The notes beneath the pieces are model-generated. The model saw nothing but the letters and a program-made list of their open reading frames with translations. It was not told the DNA's origin and did not search any database. A DNA stretch of 6,938 bases from Alphaproteobacteria bacterium MarineAlpha3_Bin4 (GTDB lineage: Bacteria; Pseudomonadota; Alphaproteobacteria; Rhodospirillales; Casp-alpha2), in contig PTLJ01000086.1 of assembly GCA_002938045.1 (NCBI GenBank), forward strand, positions 1 to 6,938, in the 5' to 3' direction. The position numbers were made by a program, and so were the translations under genes. Shown piece after piece: positions 5,804 through 6,938 of the stretch (positions within the stretch are counted from its first letter, which is position 1; every line of letters begins with the position of its first letter).

Positions 5804-6427
5804 CTAGTCCTTGGCCGGTGCCATTTCACCAGATTTGCCGCGTCTCGTGACGATTTCGCTGATTTTCTTGCCACGCCGGGTGGCGACGCCGCGCGGCGAG
5901 AACGAGTTTTCCAGCGCCTGAAAAGTCGCCTTAACCATGTTGTACGGATTGGAGCTGCCGACAGACTTGGCAACCACGTCCTGCACGCCCATGGTCTCGA
6001 AAACGGCGCGCATGGGTCCGCCAGCGATGATACCAGTTCCCGGCAGCGCCGAGCGCAATACCACCTTGCCGGCGCCGTAACGGCCATTGATATCGTGATG
6101 GAGGGTGCGGCCTTCACGGAGTGGAACGCGGATCATGTCGCGCTTCGCCTGCTCCGTTGCCTTACGAATGGCCTCCGGCACCTCACGGGCCTTACCGGTG
6201 CCATAGCCGACACGACCACGGCCGTCACCTACGACAACGAGCGCAGCAAACGAAAACCGCCGTCCGCCCTTAACCACCTTAGCGACGCGATTGATATGGA
6301 CGAGTTTATCGATAAGGTCGTCCCCCTCTTCACGCTCACGTTCACGCCCGCCTCGGAATCCGCCGCGGCCGCGGCCGCCGCCCCGTTGTTCGCGCCCCGG
6401 TCCCCGCGGGTTTCCAATGTCTACCAA
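5804..6427 (-). CDS. rpsE: 30S ribosomal protein S5 with RGG-rich N-terminal tail
   Basis: Encodes S5, a small-subunit protein near the mRNA entry channel involved in decoding accuracy. The 207-residue product has the N-terminal S5 RNA-binding domain (about 38-101: LIDKLVHINRVAKVVKGGRR, 38-57) and the C-terminal domain (about 105-180: GTGIIAGGPMRAVFE at 130-144 and SSNPYNMVKATF at 158-169). The start is TTG, supported by a very strong AGGAGGAGG ribosome site 6 nt upstream (6434-6442), which overlaps the rplR stop. Before the domain is a tail of about 37 residues rich in Arg and Gly with RGG repeats (RGGGRGRGGFRGG at 15-27) then Glu/Arg. Alphaproteobacterial S5 often has an Arg-rich tail, but an RGG-like one is unusual to me. 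The C-terminus is also basic. Confidence 0.97.
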   Translation of the reverse strand: MVDIGNPRGPGREQRGGGRGRGGFRGGREREREEGDDLIDKLVHINRVAKVVKGGRRFSFAALVVVGDGRGRVGYGTGKAREVPEAIRKATEQAKRDMIRVPLREGRTLHHDINGRYGAGKVVLRSALPGTGIIAGGPMRAVFETMGVQDVVAKSVGSSNPYNMVKATFQALENSFSPRGVATRRGKKISEIVTRRGKSGEMAPAKD

Positions 6428-6433
6428 CGTTTT

Positions 6434-6442
6434 CCTCCTCCT
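6434..6442 (-). promoter_or_regulatory. Strong Shine-Dalgarno sequence setting the TTG start of rpsE
   Basis: AGGAGGAGG on the minus strand is a tripled AGG, 6 nt from the TTG at 6425-6427. It includes the last two bases of the rplR TAG stop, so ribosomes finishing rplR would end on it. Confidence 0.85.
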
Positions 6443-6803
6443 AAAATTTCAGTCCACCCGCGCGGGCAGCGTCGGCAAGGGCCTTGACGCGACCGTGGTA
6501 AATGTACCCACCACGGTCGAAGACTACTTCCCTAATTCCCTTGGCGGCCGCGCGCTCGGCGATCAACTTGCCGACGGCGGCGGCGGCATTCCTATCGGTG
6601 CCGCGTCCGATCTTGGCCCGCATCTCCTTCTCCAAGGTCGAAGCGGGGGCAAGCGTCGAGCCAGCACCGTCATCGATGACCTGGGCGTAGATGTGCTTGC
6701 TCGAGCGGAATACCGACAGCCGCGGACGTCGATCGGCCTTACGGCGGATGTTCTGGCGCACTCGGCGGCTACGACGTATGAAAAATGTCTTTGCGTTTCT
6801 CAT
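6441..6803 (-). CDS. rplR: 50S ribosomal protein L18
   Basis: Encodes L18, which binds 5S rRNA with L5 (and L25 in some bacteria) and anchors it to the large subunit. The 120-residue product is full length. It has the basic N-terminus (RRSRRVRQNIRRKADRRPRL, 10-29) and the segment SVFRSSKHIYAQVIDD (30-45). The C-terminal VVFDRGGYIYHGRVKALADA (93-112) and AARAGGLKF (112-120) form the strongest family match. The ATG lies 2 bp after the rplF stop. The nearest AAGGA is about 14 nt away inside rplF, so the start probably depends on coupling with rplF translation. Confidence 0.97.
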   Translation of the reverse strand: MRNAKTFFIRRSRRVRQNIRRKADRRPRLSVFRSSKHIYAQVIDDGAGSTLAPASTLEKEMRAKIGRGTDRNAAAAVGKLIAERAAAKGIREVVFDRGGYIYHGRVKALADAARAGGLKF

Positions 6804-6805
6804 GA

Positions 6806-6938
6806 TTATTTCTTTTTTCCTTCCTTGCGGAGGATGTATTCCTCCTCGTACTTAATGCCCTTGCCCTTATACGGTTCGGGCGGCCGGAACTGGCGAATCT
6901 CGGCCGCAGTTTGCCCAACCTGCTGTTTATTGGCCCCG
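6806..6938 (-). CDS. rplF: 50S ribosomal protein L6, C-terminal part (cut by window edge)
   Basis: Only the last 43 codons and a TAA stop are in the window. The reading frame gives NKQQVGQTAAEIRQFRPPEP followed by YKGKGIKYEEEYILRKEGKKK, which is the C-terminal end of L6, a large-subunit protein near the GTPase-associated centre. The QxVGQxAAEIRxxRPPEPYKGKG pattern and the GKKK end are characteristic. It sits directly ahead of rplR, as in the standard spc order. The start and the first domain lie beyond the right edge. Confidence 0.95.
   Translation of the reverse strand, partial: GANKQQVGQTAAEIRQFRPPEPYKGKGIKYEEEYILRKEGKKK

Noticed and set aside
5800..6117. Open frame upstream of rpmD, in the same frame, overlapping rpsE
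   Set aside because: Only the part from 5799 to 5602 matches L30; the upstream part is an out-of-frame reading of rpsE with no homology to L30 seen.
6358..6384. GC-rich simple sequence (repeated GCGGCC units) considered as a repeat element
   Set aside because: It is the coding sequence for the Arg/Gly-rich S5 tail and is explained by codon repetition; it is discussed there instead.

Overview
The window is a segment of the conserved ribosomal-protein superoperon (spc and alpha operons) of a bacterium, most likely an alphaproteobacterium. Every gene lies on the minus strand, so transcription runs from right to left. The lineage call rests on four points: the gene order; the absence of rpmJ between secY and rpsM and of rpsD between rpsK and rpoA; adk sitting between secY and rpsM; and an HtrA/Deg-type protease gene directly after rplQ. 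Protein sequences, such as the RpoA N-terminus and S5 core, also read as alphaproteobacterial, possibly near Rhodospirillales. This comes from recognition, not from a database search.

In the order of transcription, the spc part contains the 3' end of rplF (L6), rplR (L18), rpsE (S5), rpmD (L30), rplO (L15), secY (translocon channel) and adk (adenylate kinase). Spacing is tight: rplF-rplR 2 bp, rplR-rpsE 13 bp, rpsE-rpmD 4 bp, rpmD-rplO 50 bp, rplO-secY 0 bp, and a 4-bp ATGA overlap for secY-adk. A 111-bp gap after adk holds a near-consensus sigma70-type promoter, which should start a second unit: rpsM (S13), rpsK (S11), rpoA (RNA polymerase alpha) and rplQ (L17). The rpsK-rpoA gap is 147 bp and rpoA-rplQ is 78 bp. 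After another 116-bp gap with a candidate promoter comes the 5' end of a secreted Deg/HtrA-like serine protease gene, cut by the left edge.

Together these genes supply subunits of both ribosomal subunits, the transcription enzyme core (alpha), the Sec channel for protein export, and the nucleotide balance enzyme Adk. The likely protease acts in periplasmic protein quality control.

This is a housekeeping region. I found no mobile element, CRISPR array, tRNA, rRNA or clear rho-independent terminator, and no evidence of an undescribed system. The most unusual details are a 68-residue charged C-terminal extension on L15 that runs right up to the secY start codon, an RGG-rich N-terminal tail on S5, three non-ATG starts (rpsE and rpsM TTG, rpoA GTG), and small inverted repeats at the rpoA stop codon and in the rpsK-rpoA gap.
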